DNA of 64,000 bases from Bradyrhizobium embrapense (GTDB lineage Bacteria; Pseudomonadota; Alphaproteobacteria; Rhizobiales; Xanthobacteraceae). Position numbers and translations under genes: made by a program. The notes below the pieces were generated by a model that saw nothing but the letters and a program-made list of their open reading frames with translations, was not told the origin of the DNA and did not search any database. Shown here one piece after another: positions 1-8,826 of the stretch (its first letter is position 1; the number at the start of each line of letters is the position of its first letter). Location of the stretch: the NCBI RefSeq assembly GCF_001189235.2, contig NZ_LFIP02000002.1, positions 248,411 through 312,410 on the forward strand, read 5' to 3'.

Positions 1-43
1 CGCATGCGAGTTCGACCTCGCCAACAAGAGCCAGGGAGCCAAG

Positions 44-1093
44 ATGACTGCAGGCGAAAGCGCACAAGAAACCCAGTGGCGGAACTGGCGCAGCGTCGCC
101 GACCTCTATCACGCCTTCTTCACCGGGCTGATCCTCACCGTGGTGACGCGGCGCGGCACCGCCGACGCTGCCGAATTCGTCTTCCGCGTGTTTCGCCGCC
201 AGCAGCAGGAGCGCTTCCTGCCCGGCTTGAAGAAGCTCGGCCTCGACGGCCTGCCGCCCGCGGTCGCGGCCGCGCAGTATCACTATCTCTCCAACTGGAT
301 CGGCGGCGTGCATGTCGAATACATGGTCGAGAGCGACCGCAAGGCCTGGATCCGCTACCCGCCGCCGCGCTGGATCTGGAAGGGCACCGCGATCTGCGGC
401 GTGCCCGGCGAGGTCTCGCGCGCGATGCTGCGCGGCTGGCACGCCAACAACGGCGTCGCGCTCGGTGATCTCAGGCTCGGCTTCGTCTGCACCAAGCAGA
501 GCGTCGATGGGCAGGACGGGCTCGAGGGCTATTACTGCGAGTACGATCATCCGCTCGAGCTCGACCAGCGCCTGGTGTTCGCGCGCCACCTCGAGGCGCC
601 GCTGTTCGACCCGAAGACCGCGCCGGCGTTGCCGGTCGGCAGCTGGCCGAAGCCGCGGCTGGAAAAGGCCTATCGCAACTACGCGATGGAATATGTGAAG
701 ACCGCCGCGCCCGTCATCGTGCAGGTGTTCGGCCCCGAGGACGCGAGCTATCTGCTGCATCTCACCGGCAAGCTGATTGGCATGCAGTATTTCGACGAGG
801 TCGCGCAGGCGCTCGGCGGCCGCCGTGGCCGTGCCACGGAATTTGCCGCATTCCTGCGCACTCTGTTCGAGTCGCAGGATGACATCGCTGAGGCCAGCGA
901 GTCCGAGGGCCAGTTCGAGATCCGCCAGCAGGGCTGGAAGCTGATGGCCGACGTGGTTGATTATCATCCGGCCTGCGCCAGCGTCCTGACAGGCCTGTTC
1001 GAAGGGCTGGCGGCCGGCTGCGGACGGCATATTCCGGTGCATCTGAAGCCGAATGGCGCCGCCGGCGCGCCGTTCGTCTGGTCGATCGGCTAG
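44..1093 (+). CDS. Conserved hypothetical protein, about 349 aa
   Basis: I do not recognise a firm family. The protein is soluble, with no signal peptide and only one weakly hydrophobic stretch near residues 22-35. A Gly/Trp-rich centre (residues about 80-160) contains several Cys and Trp residues. ATG at 44 is chosen because AGGGAG lies 5 nt upstream. However, the frame stays open leftwards to the window edge without a stop, so the gene may begin outside the window. It ends 120 bp before a MATE exporter on the same strand. It may belong to the loosely defined ATC-hydrolase-like proteins, but this is a guess. Confidence 0.75.
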   Translation: MTAGESAQETQWRNWRSVADLYHAFFTGLILTVVTRRGTADAAEFVFRVFRRQQQERFLPGLKKLGLDGLPPAVAAAQYHYLSNWIGGVHVEYMVESDRKAWIRYPPPRWIWKGTAICGVPGEVSRAMLRGWHANNGVALGDLRLGFVCTKQSVDGQDGLEGYYCEYDHPLELDQRLVFARHLEAPLFDPKTAPALPVGSWPKPRLEKAYRNYAMEYVKTAAPVIVQVFGPEDASYLLHLTGKLIGMQYFDEVAQALGGRRGRATEFAAFLRTLFESQDDIAEASESEGQFEIRQQGWKLMADVVDYHPACASVLTGLFEGLAAGCGRHIPVHLKPNGAAGAPFVWSIG

Positions 1094-1213
1094 GCCAGAG
1101 GTTCACCTGCAATCACGCAGGCCCCCCTTGCGTCCCGCGCACGTGGAATCCGCGTTCGCCATGGTAGGGAAACACCATGGCGCGGCTCCCGAAGATCGCG
1201 CGTGGGAGTAGAA

Positions 1214-2656
1214 ATGTCCGATCTCGGCCTCGCCGAAATGCCTGTCGACGAACACGAGCGGCCGCTGCCGCCGCCGGTGACGAGGCCGGCGCGCAACGCG
1301 CTGCTCGACGGGCCGATCTTGCGCACGCTGTTGTGGCTGGCTTGGCCGAACGTGATCGCGCTGTCCGCCGGCACCTGCGTCGTCATCGCGGAGACCTCCT
1401 ATATCGGCCGGCTCGGCGTCGAGTCGCTCGCGGCGATGGCGCTGGTGTTTCCCTGCGTGATCCTGACCATGACGATGTCGGGTGGCGCGATGGGCGGCGG
1501 CGTCGCATCCGCGATCGCGCGTGCGCTCGGCGCCGGCGAGATCGAGCGCGCCTCGACGCTCGCCATGCATGCACTGCTGATCGGATTGACGTTTGGTGCC
1601 ACCTTCATGCTGGGCATGCTGATCTTCGGTCCGCGCCTGCTTGAATTGCTCGGCGGCCGCGGCAATGTGCTGGCGAATGCGATCGCCTATTCGCAAGTGT
1701 TCTTCGGTGGCGCGATCCTGCCCTGGCTGATGAACACGATGGCCGGCATCCTGCGCGGCACCGGCAACATGAAGCTGCCGTCGACCATGATCCTGTCCTC
1801 GGCGGTGTGCCAGATCATCCTCGGCGGCACGCTCGGGCTCGGCCTCGGGCCGGTGCCGCAATTCGGCATGCGCGGCGTCGCAGCCGGCTCGCTGATCGCC
1901 TATTCGATCAGCATCAGCGTGATGGGCTGGTATCTGTTCTCGGGCCGCGCCCGCGTGAAACCGAAGCTCAAGGGGTTGCGCGTGCAATGGGCGATGTTCA
2001 TCGACATCCTCAGGGTCGGCGCGGTGTCCTGCTTCTCGCCGCTGCAATCGGTTCTGACGATCTCGATCTTCACCCACATGCTGGCGCAGTTCGGCACCGC
2101 GGTGCTTGCCGGCTACGGCATCGGCGCGCGGCTCGAATTCATGCTGACCTCGGTCGCGTTCGCGGTCGGCATCGCCTCGGTGCCGATGATCGGCATGGCC
2201 GTCGGCGCCGAGCGCGTCGCGCGGGCGCGGCGCATCGCCTGGACTGCGGGCACGGTATCGTTCCTTGCGGTCGGCGTGGTCGGCAGCTTCATCGCCATCT
2301 TCCCGGATCTCTGGGTCAATCTGTTCACCAATGACCCGCATGTGCGGGCGACCAGCCATCAATATCTGTCGACCGCCGCGCCGATGTACGCCTTCATCGG
2401 CCTTGCGATGTCGATGTATTTCTCCTCGCAAGGGGCTGCGAAGGTGCTGGGTCCGGTGTTGGCGCAGACCGCGCGGCTGATCTTCATCGGCGCCGGCGGC
2501 TGGTGGCTGTCGACCCATGAGGCGAGCGCGCAGAACTTCTTCGCACTCGCCGCCGCGTCGATGGGTGTGCTCGGCGTGCTCTCGTGCCTCAGCGTGATCC
2601 TGACGCGCTGGGGCAAGTCCGCACCGGTTGCGGACGTGCAGCCGGCGCTTTCGTAG
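1214..2656 (+). CDS. MATE family efflux transporter
   Basis: A multidrug and toxin extrusion family antiporter that would export cationic or organic substrates across the inner membrane using a Na+ or H+ gradient. The 480 residues contain about twelve hydrophobic segments in two similar halves. They start after a polar N-terminus with the WLAWPNVIALSAG segment and continue with Gly-rich membrane helices, as in the NorM/DinF superfamily. A GTG twelve bases upstream is in frame, but ATG at 1214 is preferred because GGGAG sits 5 nt before it. The substrate cannot be told from sequence. A second, DinF-like MATE gene lies near 40 kb on the other strand and is not closely similar. Confidence 0.9.
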   Translation: MSDLGLAEMPVDEHERPLPPPVTRPARNALLDGPILRTLLWLAWPNVIALSAGTCVVIAETSYIGRLGVESLAAMALVFPCVILTMTMSGGAMGGGVASAIARALGAGEIERASTLAMHALLIGLTFGATFMLGMLIFGPRLLELLGGRGNVLANAIAYSQVFFGGAILPWLMNTMAGILRGTGNMKLPSTMILSSAVCQIILGGTLGLGLGPVPQFGMRGVAAGSLIAYSISISVMGWYLFSGRARVKPKLKGLRVQWAMFIDILRVGAVSCFSPLQSVLTISIFTHMLAQFGTAVLAGYGIGARLEFMLTSVAFAVGIASVPMIGMAVGAERVARARRIAWTAGTVSFLAVGVVGSFIAIFPDLWVNLFTNDPHVRATSHQYLSTAAPMYAFIGLAMSMYFSSQGAAKVLGPVLAQTARLIFIGAGGWWLSTHEASAQNFFALAAASMGVLGVLSCLSVILTRWGKSAPVADVQPALS

Positions 2657-2674
2657 GCCACGCGACCGGAAAGG

Positions 2675-3091
2675 TCACGCCGCGTTCTTCTCCCTGGCCG
2701 ATTTGGCCTGCGCCGCCTGCATCGCCGCCGCGCCGAGGTCCATCTGCGCGTCCATGTAGGGCGCGATCTCGTGCGGCAGCACGTCGGCGATCCACAGCAC
2801 CCGGCAGCACGCGTCGCCTTCCGCGAGCACCTGCACTGAGGCGGAATGCTGCTTCAGCCGCTCGCTGGTGATCGCATAGACCAGCCGCCGACGCTTGTCG
2901 TCGCAATCGACCAGTGTCTCGCGCGCCATGGTGCCGTTGGCAAAGCTGACGATGCGCACGTCGCCGTCGAGCTTGGTGTCGGTCACGAAGCCCGGCACCA
3001 GCCGCGTATGCAGCGCGCCGAAATCGCGCAGTGCGTCCCAGACCTGGTCGGCCGGCGCGTCGATCGGGATGTCCTTGTGAATGGAAGCCAT
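2675..3091 (-). CDS. SRPBCC (START-like) family protein
   Basis: A 138-residue single-domain protein of the SRPBCC helix-grip fold, the polyketide cyclase/dehydrase type that binds a small hydrophobic ligand in a cavity. The N-terminus (IPIDAPADQVWDALRDF) is the typical first strand and helix, and the C-terminal long amphipathic helix spans about residues 100-130. The ligand is unknown. The ATG at 3091 is chosen because the protein then begins at the fold boundary. The upstream open frame continues only because it reads through a dispersed palindromic repeat. It lies convergent with the MATE gene and just downstream of the VOC protein gene on the same strand. Confidence 0.85.
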   Translation of the reverse strand: MASIHKDIPIDAPADQVWDALRDFGALHTRLVPGFVTDTKLDGDVRIVSFANGTMARETLVDCDDKRRRLVYAITSERLKQHSASVQVLAEGDACCRVLWIADVLPHEIAPYMDAQMDLGAAAMQAAQAKSAREKNAA

Positions 3092-3120
3092 CGTTAAGTC
3101 CTTGTTAGTTTCAGATGTGT

Positions 3121-3205
3121 CGTCATTGCGAGGAGCGAAGCGACGAAGCAATCCATGCCGCAGCAAGGGGTAAGGTGGATTGCTTCGCTCCGCTCGCAAT
3201 GACGG
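3121..3205. repeat. Dispersed palindromic repeat, type A
   Basis: A long imperfect inverted repeat of about 30-nt arms. The left arm begins CGTCATTGCGAGGAGCGAAG and the right arm ends CGCTCGCAATGACGG, with a short loop between them. Elements of this kind are scattered between genes in Bradyrhizobium-type genomes. It sits in the 5' region of the SRPBCC gene and can be spuriously translated as an N-terminal extension of it. Confidence 0.85.
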
Positions 3206-3224
3206 CGGAGATAACTGCGTTCGC

Positions 3225-3584
3225 TTACGTGCGCACCGCCTCGACATTGTTGCCGTCGGGGTCGAGCAGGAATGCCGCGTAGTAGGTCGGGCTGTAGTCC
3301 TTGCGATGGCCGGCCGCACCGTTGTCCTTGCCGCCGGCCTTCAGGCCCTCGCTGTGGAATGTCTTGATCGCGTCGTGGCTCGGGGCGCGGAACGCGATGT
3401 GCGCGCCGCCTTGCGCACGGCCCTTGTGCAGATGCAGCCAGAGCGCGGGCTCGCCCTTCGGGCCGAAGCCCGCGCCGCTGTCATCGCGCGAGCACAGCAC
3501 GAAGCCGAGCGGCGTGAGGACTGCGGTGTAGAAGCGCACGCTGGCGTCGAGGTCGGCGACGCGCAATCCGATGTGGTCGTACAT
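3225..3584 (-). CDS. VOC family (glyoxalase/dioxygenase-fold) protein
   Basis: A 119-residue vicinal-oxygen-chelate fold protein. It begins MYDHIGLRVADLDASVRFY, the classic first beta-alpha unit, and ends with LLDPDGNNVEAV, the last metal-ligand strand of the family. Metal ligands expected from the fold are His5 and a Glu in the final NNVEAV. The reaction cannot be assigned; related proteins include lactoylglutathione lyase-like and fosfomycin-resistance-like members. The start at 3584 is supported by GGAGA 7 nt upstream, which outweighs a longer reading from 3602. It lies downstream of the AraC regulator gene on the same strand with a 56-bp gap and may be co-transcribed with it. Confidence 0.85.
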   Translation of the reverse strand: MYDHIGLRVADLDASVRFYTAVLTPLGFVLCSRDDSGAGFGPKGEPALWLHLHKGRAQGGAHIAFRAPSHDAIKTFHSEGLKAGGKDNGAAGHRKDYSPTYYAAFLLDPDGNNVEAVRT

Positions 3585-3640
3585 GATGGGGTCTCCAGTC
3601 ACTGAGCGCGTCGAGCGACGCGCGGACCGGCAGAACCTAG

Positions 3641-4480
3641 CTATTGCAGCGCAAGGCGTTCTTGGAGAATCTTGCGGTCGCCGCGGGAGGTTTGGCGGAA
3701 TTTGAGCGGCGAGACACCGGCGGCGCGGTGGAAGCTGCGTACGAAATTCGAGAGATCACCGAAGCCGACGTCATAGGCGATGGCGGTGACGGGGCTGTCG
3801 TCGTCCACCAGCCGCCGCGCCGCATGGCGCAGCCGCGAGCGCACGAGATATTGATGCGGGGTGACGCCGAGCACCGCGGAGAACAGCCGCAGGAAATGGA
3901 AAGTGCTCAAGCCGGCCTGCCCGGCGGCATCGTCGAGATCGATCCGATGGTGCGAATTGGCGTCGATCCACAGCGCGGCCTCGACGGCGCGGCGGCGGTC
4001 GCGCAAGCCGGCGGTGAGCGGCTTTGCCTTGCGATCGGACACCAGCTCGACAAGGCGGCTGGCGAGCAAGTGGCCGATCTCGTCGAGGCCGACGTCGCTG
4101 TTGCCAGCTGCCGCCGTCTGGGCGAGCTCGCCGATCACCATCAATTCCGGCAGCGGCGGCACCGCGCCGACCTGCCAGACCGAGGTGCGGTCGCCGATCG
4201 TCTCGACGAGCTCCGGGTCGAGGAAGAACGACAGGCACTCGTCGCCGACCACATGGTCGTGCGTGCAGGTGTACTCGTCGCCGGGATGGCCGACCAGGAT
4301 CGAGCCGGCCACCAGCTCGTGGAAGCGGCCGCGGCAATGGCAGCCGAAGCTGCCGCTGCGCACATAGGACACCGAATGGCAGTCGAACTGCTCCACGAAC
4401 GGCTTGTCGCCGGGCTCCGCCGTGCAGCGAAACTCATTCACCGTGATGCGATCGCGCTGCAACAGCGTGGTCCGGGTCAT
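3641..4480 (-). CDS. AraC family transcriptional regulator
   Basis: A 279-residue DNA-binding regulator. The N-terminal half (residues about 1-150) looks like a cupin-type ligand-sensing domain, with [24 protein letters not shown]. The C-terminal 100 residues carry the two helix-turn-helix motifs of the AraC/XylS family ([19 protein letters not shown], then [28 protein letters not shown]). The ATG at 4480 is chosen because the protein then starts just before the sensing domain; the longer frame overlaps the neighbouring ogt gene. The gene follows ogt by 10 bp on the same strand, so the two are probably co-transcribed. Its target and ligand are unknown, although alkylation response is plausible from this pairing. 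Confidence 0.87.
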   Translation of the reverse strand: MTRTTLLQRDRITVNEFRCTAEPGDKPFVEQFDCHSVSYVRSGSFGCHCRGRFHELVAGSILVGHPGDEYTCTHDHVVGDECLSFFLDPELVETIGDRTSVWQVGAVPPLPELMVIGELAQTAAAGNSDVGLDEIGHLLASRLVELVSDRKAKPLTAGLRDRRRAVEAALWIDANSHHRIDLDDAAGQAGLSTFHFLRLFSAVLGVTPHQYLVRSRLRHAARRLVDDDSPVTAIAYDVGFGDLSNFVRSFHRAAGVSPLKFRQTSRGDRKILQERLALQ

Positions 4481-4490
4481 ACCCCGAGAT

Positions 4491-5069
4491 TTAGGCTTGC
4501 GGTCGTGGTCGCGCAACCGGCAGCAGCACGTCGAAGAGGGTCGTGCTGGCGGTCGGCTGGGCGCCTTCGATCGAAAGCAGCCGCCGCTTGGAAACGCTGC
4601 CGCCGTTCGGCGAGATCCGGTCGGCATAATGGCCGGCTTCGAGCACGCGATGGCAGGGCACGATGATCATGAAGGGATTGCGGCCGAGCGCCTGCGCCAC
4701 CGAATAGACTGCGCCGGACGCGCGCAAGCCGCGGGCGACCTCGTCATAGGTCCGGGTTTCGCCGCGGGGAATGCCGCGGACTGCCTGGTAGACGCGCTGG
4801 TTGAAGGCTGGGATGCCGCTGATGTCGAGCGCAACGCCGGTGAGATCGGCATTGCCGCCGCGCAGGATCGCGGCGATGCCCTCGATCGCGATCTCGATCT
4901 CCTCGGGAGCCCGCATCTCGCGTGCATCGGGATAGAGCTGGAACAGCCGCTTGCGGGTTTCGATTTCGCGGATCTCGGGAAGCTGGACACCGGCGACGCC
5001 GGCTTCGCCCCAAGCGATGCCGTATCGGCCGATTGCCGTGTCGAAAATGGTGTACCCACGCCCCGCCAT
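4491..5069 (-). CDS. ogt: Methylated-DNA--[protein]-cysteine S-methyltransferase
   Basis: A 192-residue DNA repair protein that irreversibly transfers the alkyl group from O6-alkylguanine (and O4-alkylthymine) to its own cysteine. The active site is PCHRV near residue 141, inside the conserved stretch [16 protein letters not shown]. The helix-turn-helix recognition region precedes it ([32 protein letters not shown]). There is no N-terminal Ada metal-binding or AraC domain, so this is the Ogt/MGMT form rather than Ada. It is the first gene of a probable pair with the AraC regulator downstream. The C-terminal tail after residue 165 is longer than the minimal family domain. Confidence 0.93.
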   Translation of the reverse strand: MAGRGYTIFDTAIGRYGIAWGEAGVAGVQLPEIREIETRKRLFQLYPDAREMRAPEEIEIAIEGIAAILRGGNADLTGVALDISGIPAFNQRVYQAVRGIPRGETRTYDEVARGLRASGAVYSVAQALGRNPFMIIVPCHRVLEAGHYADRISPNGGSVSKRRLLSIEGAQPTASTTLFDVLLPVARPRPQA

Positions 5070-5270
5070 GACGCCACCAACCCCCAGATGCGATCATAAC
5101 ATCGCCGCGGTCCGCCGCATCCGGAATCTTCACGTTTAGTTAAGCATGTCGCGGCCGACGCTGTGTGACCCCGTCAACGTTCAGTCACGTATCCTCCAGT
5201 CACGCATCTTAAAGGCTTTGCCCGCTATCTGGTCGTCGGCATGCTGCTCCAGAAGACGATCGGCGGAACG

Positions 5271-6791
5271 ATGACGGTCACGAGCGCCAAAGCCGCGGCC
5301 GGCAGCGCAGGCGTGGCCGGGGCTGCGCGCGGGCGTGTTCACCCGCTCTTCGCGTTGCTGCTGCTGGCGGCGGTCCTGCGCCTTGCGGCCGCTGTCTGGC
5401 CCAACGTGATTTATCCCGACGAGACCTATCAGTATCTCGAGCCGGCGTGGCGGATGCTCGGCCATGACGGCATTTTGACGTGGGAATGGCGCGAGGGCAT
5501 TCGCGGCTGGTTCCTACCGACATTGATGGCGGGGCCGGTTGCTCTCGGCGATGCGATTGCGCCTGCCGGCGCAGGTGCGTTCCTGGTGCCGCGTCTGATC
5601 GCCGCATGCGGCTCGCTGTCGATCGTGGTCAGCGCGTGGTTGTTTGGCGCCCGGGTGTCGCGGACCCATGCCGTCGTCACGGCCTTCGCCGCGGCGGTCT
5701 GGTTCGAACTGATTATGCTCGCGCCACACACGTTGGGCGAGCCGCTGGCGACAGCGCTGATCGTTCCGGCGGCGCTGCTGATCACCGACGGTCCGTCGCC
5801 GCGGCGTCTCGCGATCGGCGGCGCCTTGCTCGCCTTCGCCTTTGTCTGCCGCTTCCAGTTTGCGCCGGCGATCGCCGTGCTGGCCGTCGGGGCGTGCTGG
5901 ACGCGCTGGCGAAACTTGGTTCCGCTGGTCGCCGGCGGGCTGGTTGCGCTGCTGCTCGCCGCCGCGATCGACCTTGCCCATGGCACCCTGCCGTTCGCCT
6001 GGCTGGTCGCCAATATCAGGGAAAACCTCGTCCACGATCGCGCCATCGAATTCGGCGTGTCGCCGCCGTCGGCCTATCTCTTCGATTTCCTGACCGTGTG
6101 GTCGGTGGCGATCCTGCTGCCGCTCGCTGCGATCTGGCGCGGCTGGCGGCACGCACCGCTGCTGCTGGCCGCGGCGCTGGTCAACCTCGTCTTCCACAGC
6201 CTGATCGCGCACAAGGAATACCGCTTCATCTTCCTCTCGGTGGCGCTGTTCACCATCGTCGCGGCGCTGGGCTCGGCCGATTGGGTCCGATGGCTGCGCA
6301 CGAAGGTTACGTTGCGCCGCTGGGCCTTGCCGATCGTTCTCGGCGGCTGGGTGCTGCTGTCCGTGGCGCTGGCCGGCACCAGCGAAGAGATGCGCGAGTA
6401 CTGGACGCGCGGCGTCGGCGCGGCGCGGCTCGCGGCTGAACTGCGCAGCGATCCGCAGATGTGCGGCCTTGCGCTTTACGACGTTCGTTTCCAGCAGTTG
6501 CCGGGGCGCGAACGACTGGTCGGCGAGGCGCCGCTCTACGCGCTGCAGCCCGCCGATCCGCTCGCCGAGATGATCCTGCCGCCACTGCTGCTGCGGGCGA
6601 CCAGGCCGGCCTTCAATCGCATCCTTGCGCGGCCGGAGGCCGCCGGCGATCTGCCGCCGGATTTTTCGCGGCAAAGCTGTGCCCGCGTCGGCTTCAGCGA
6701 AGCCTGCATTTATGCGCGCGACGGAAGCTGCGACGCATCCGCCGCTGTGCCCTTTGTGATCAATGACGTGCTCGTGAGGATGCGCTGGTAG
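5271..6791 (+). CDS. Alg9/PIG-B-like (GT22-type) membrane mannosyltransferase homologue
   Basis: About 506 residues with roughly ten membrane helices and a short cytoplasmic N-terminus. After the first helix comes YPDETYQYLEPAWRMLG, then LTWEW and GIRGWFLP. Further along is HKEYRFIF. These are the hallmark motifs of the Alg9/PIG-B GT-C mannosyltransferases (an acidic pair after TM1, TWEW, and HKEeRF). In eukaryotes these use dolichol-phosphate-mannose; in a bacterium the donor would be a polyprenyl-phosphate sugar and the acceptor is unknown. An earlier ATG at 5241 is possible. ATG at 5271 has a weak GGCGGA ribosome site. The gene stands alone. Confidence 0.78.
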   Translation: MTVTSAKAAAGSAGVAGAARGRVHPLFALLLLAAVLRLAAAVWPNVIYPDETYQYLEPAWRMLGHDGILTWEWREGIRGWFLPTLMAGPVALGDAIAPAGAGAFLVPRLIAACGSLSIVVSAWLFGARVSRTHAVVTAFAAAVWFELIMLAPHTLGEPLATALIVPAALLITDGPSPRRLAIGGALLAFAFVCRFQFAPAIAVLAVGACWTRWRNLVPLVAGGLVALLLAAAIDLAHGTLPFAWLVANIRENLVHDRAIEFGVSPPSAYLFDFLTVWSVAILLPLAAIWRGWRHAPLLLAAALVNLVFHSLIAHKEYRFIFLSVALFTIVAALGSADWVRWLRTKVTLRRWALPIVLGGWVLLSVALAGTSEEMREYWTRGVGAARLAAELRSDPQMCGLALYDVRFQQLPGRERLVGEAPLYALQPADPLAEMILPPLLLRATRPAFNRILARPEAAGDLPPDFSRQSCARVGFSEACIYARDGSCDASAAVPFVINDVLVRMRW

Positions 6792-6900
6792 CGGGGGGCG
6801 GCGCCGCGACCGGTGTCAATGCACGCTTGATCCTCTGCCTCGGCCCGGGCTATGGTCCGCCGGTCGCACCGTTAAGGCGCGGCCTCAAGCAATTGAGATC

Positions 6901-6974
6901 GCGGGCGTAGTTCAATGGTAGAACGGCAGCTTCCCAAGCTGCATACGAGGGTTCGATTCCCTTCGCCCGCTCCA
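6901..6974 (+). tRNA. tRNA-Gly (anticodon CCC)
   Basis: A complete cloverleaf reads directly. The acceptor stem is GCGGGCG paired with CGCCCGC, the D arm has GTTCAATGGTAGAAC, the anticodon stem is GCAGC/GCTGC around the loop TTCCCAA (CCC at 6933-6935), and the T arm is AGGGTTCGATTCCCT. The discriminator is T and CCA is encoded at the 3' end. It decodes GGG codons. Confidence 0.96.
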
Positions 6975-7057
6975 GCCCCAAGGTCAGTCCCAAGGCTTGT
7001 GCGCGACGGTCCTGTCGGCGAGACAATACATTTTGGTGCCATAGCGGGAGACTTGAC

Positions 7058-7309
7058 GTGAGGTTGCTTGGAGCGCTGCTGTTCGCGCTGGGCGCGCTTT
7101 GCATGACGAAGCCGGCATCGGCACAAATGTATGATCCTCGCTATCCCGTCTGCATGCATGTGTACGGTGAACTGATCGGCGAACGAATGGATTGCATCTT
7201 CGCGTCGATGAGGCAGTGCCAGGCCAGCGCCGTGGGGAATCCGGCAACCTGCCTGGTTAACCCTTTTTATGCGCCGAGACCTGTGCGTCCTTCCAAGCCC
7301 GCGCGATGA
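7058..7309 (+). CDS. DUF3551 small secreted protein
   Basis: An 83-residue exported protein of unknown function. The N-terminal signal peptide (MRLLGALLFALGALCMTKPASAQ) is followed by the DUF3551 core: YPVCM, a GERMDCIF segment, QCQAS, and a final C-LVNPFY. Three to four conserved cysteines suggest disulfides in the periplasm. This family is strongly expanded in Bradyrhizobium and relatives, which supports the taxonomic reading. The GTG start at 7058 is preferred because GCGGGAG lies 7 nt upstream. It begins 83 bp after tRNA-Gly. Confidence 0.85.
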   Translation: MRLLGALLFALGALCMTKPASAQMYDPRYPVCMHVYGELIGERMDCIFASMRQCQASAVGNPATCLVNPFYAPRPVRPSKPAR

Positions 7310-7564
7310 CCCTCTTCAGCTCGCATCCGCGAGCGCGTTGATTCCAGATCAACCTGGGCAACCCACAAACGGGTCTCGCGCGATGATCCCGTGCTATTAC
7401 GGCGGTCTGTTCACGCAACGTGCGCGCCGGACGCACTGTACTCGACCTGTTCTTCTCACAACACGCAGTTATGTTTCCGTAGTTCTCCGCGTTTGAGAAC
7501 GGAGTTCCGCTGGAACCCGCGAGCGACCGGCAATGGCCGAGGTTGCATCATCCTCCGGTGGCGA

Positions 7565-8584
7565 TCAGCGCCATCCCATGGCGGGCGCGACGTGAGTCAA
7601 AATGCTTTCGATCACATGCGCGTTATAGGCGACGCCGAGTTGATTAGGGACGGTCAGCAGCAAGGTGTCGGCCTCCGCGAGCGCCTCGTCCGTCTTGAGT
7701 TGCTCGATCAGCTTGTCCGGCTCGGCCGCGTAGCCGCGGCCGAAGATCGCGCGGGTCCGCTCGTCGATGAAGCCGATCTGGTCTTCCTCCTGGGCGTTGC
7801 CGAAATAGGCGCGGTCGCGATCGTCGACCAGTGCGAAGATGCTGCGGCTGACCGAGACCCGCGGCGCGCGGGTGTGGCCGGCCTCCTTCCAGGCGGCGCG
7901 GTAGGCCCGGATCTGCGCGGCCTGCTGGATATGGAAGGCCTCTCCGGTCTCGTCGCTCTTCAGCGTCGAACTTTGCAGGTTCATCCCGAGCTTCGCCGCC
8001 CAGACCGCGGTGGCGTTCGAACCGGCGCCCCACCAGATCCGCTCGCGCAGGCCTTCCGAGTGCGGCTCGAGCCGCAGCATGCCGGGCGGGTTGGGAAACA
8101 TCGGCCGCGGATTCGGCTGCGCGAAACCTTGTCCGCGCAGCATATCGAGGAAGATCTCAGCATGACGCCGGCCCATGTCGGCGTCGGTCTCGCCTTCACC
8201 AGGCTGATAGCCGAAATAGCGCCAGCCATCGATCACCTGCTCGGGCGAGCCGCGGCTGATGCCGAGTTGCAGGCGTCCCCTCGCGATCAGGTCGGCCGCG
8301 CCGGCGTCCTCGATCATGTAGAGCGGATTTTCGTAGCGCATGTCGATCACGGCGGTGCCGATTTCGATCCGGCTGGTCTTGGCGCCGACCGCCGCCAGCA
8401 GCGGGAACGGCGAGGCCAGCTGGCGCGCGAAGTGATGCACGCGAAAATACGCGCCGTCAGCGCCGAGCTCTTCGGCGGCGACCGCAAGGTCGATGGATTG
8501 CAGCAGCACATCCGCGGCCGAGCGGGCCTGGGATTGCGGGGAGGGCGTCCAGTGCCCGAACGAGAGGAATCCGATTTTTTTCAT
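7565..8584 (-). CDS. LLM class flavin-dependent oxidoreductase (luciferase-like monooxygenase)
   Basis: A 339-residue TIM-barrel protein of the bacterial luciferase-like superfamily, which uses reduced FMN (or F420) to oxygenate or reduce small organic substrates. Seen in order: the N-terminal strand KKIGFLSFGHW, the ELGADGAYFRVHHFA segment that forms the flavin pocket entry, RIEIGTAVIDMRYENPLYM, and LQLGISRGSPEQ, a glycine-rich phosphate-binding part. The substrate is unknown. It is divergent from the Old Yellow Enzyme gene, with 242 bp between them. A short inverted repeat (GTTCTC/GAGAAC, 7482-7500) lies downstream of its stop. Confidence 0.88.
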   Translation of the reverse strand: MKKIGFLSFGHWTPSPQSQARSAADVLLQSIDLAVAAEELGADGAYFRVHHFARQLASPFPLLAAVGAKTSRIEIGTAVIDMRYENPLYMIEDAGAADLIARGRLQLGISRGSPEQVIDGWRYFGYQPGEGETDADMGRRHAEIFLDMLRGQGFAQPNPRPMFPNPPGMLRLEPHSEGLRERIWWGAGSNATAVWAAKLGMNLQSSTLKSDETGEAFHIQQAAQIRAYRAAWKEAGHTRAPRVSVSRSIFALVDDRDRAYFGNAQEEDQIGFIDERTRAIFGRGYAAEPDKLIEQLKTDEALAEADTLLLTVPNQLGVAYNAHVIESILTHVAPAMGWR

Positions 8585-8826
8585 GTCGGCAATGTAGGCA
8601 TATCAGGCGCGAATTGCGAACGGTGGCATGGCGACGACGGAAAATGTTTACCAACGGGGAAAAATTGATTCAGCAGATGTTGCGGGTTTTGCCGATCGCG
8701 CCGCTGTGGACGCGCTGCATGCGCGCTGGGCTTGCCGCCTGCGCTGCGGCGCGGCTTGCGATCAGCCCGCGCGCCGCCTAGCTTCCGGCCACCATTTCTC
8801 CCGCCACCAGTTTCCCGCAGGACCCG

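Noticed and set aside
2675..3319. A 214-residue reading of the SRPBCC gene
   Set aside because: The extra N-terminal part translates a palindromic repeat, and the family domain begins at 3091.
6975..7057. Possible integration site at tRNA-Gly
   Set aside because: No integrase, direct repeat of the tRNA end or mobile gene is seen nearby.
7310..7564. A possible small gene between DUF3551 and the LLM oxidoreductase
   Set aside because: Short open frames there have no ribosome site, no domain and no coding-like composition. Only a short inverted repeat is visible.
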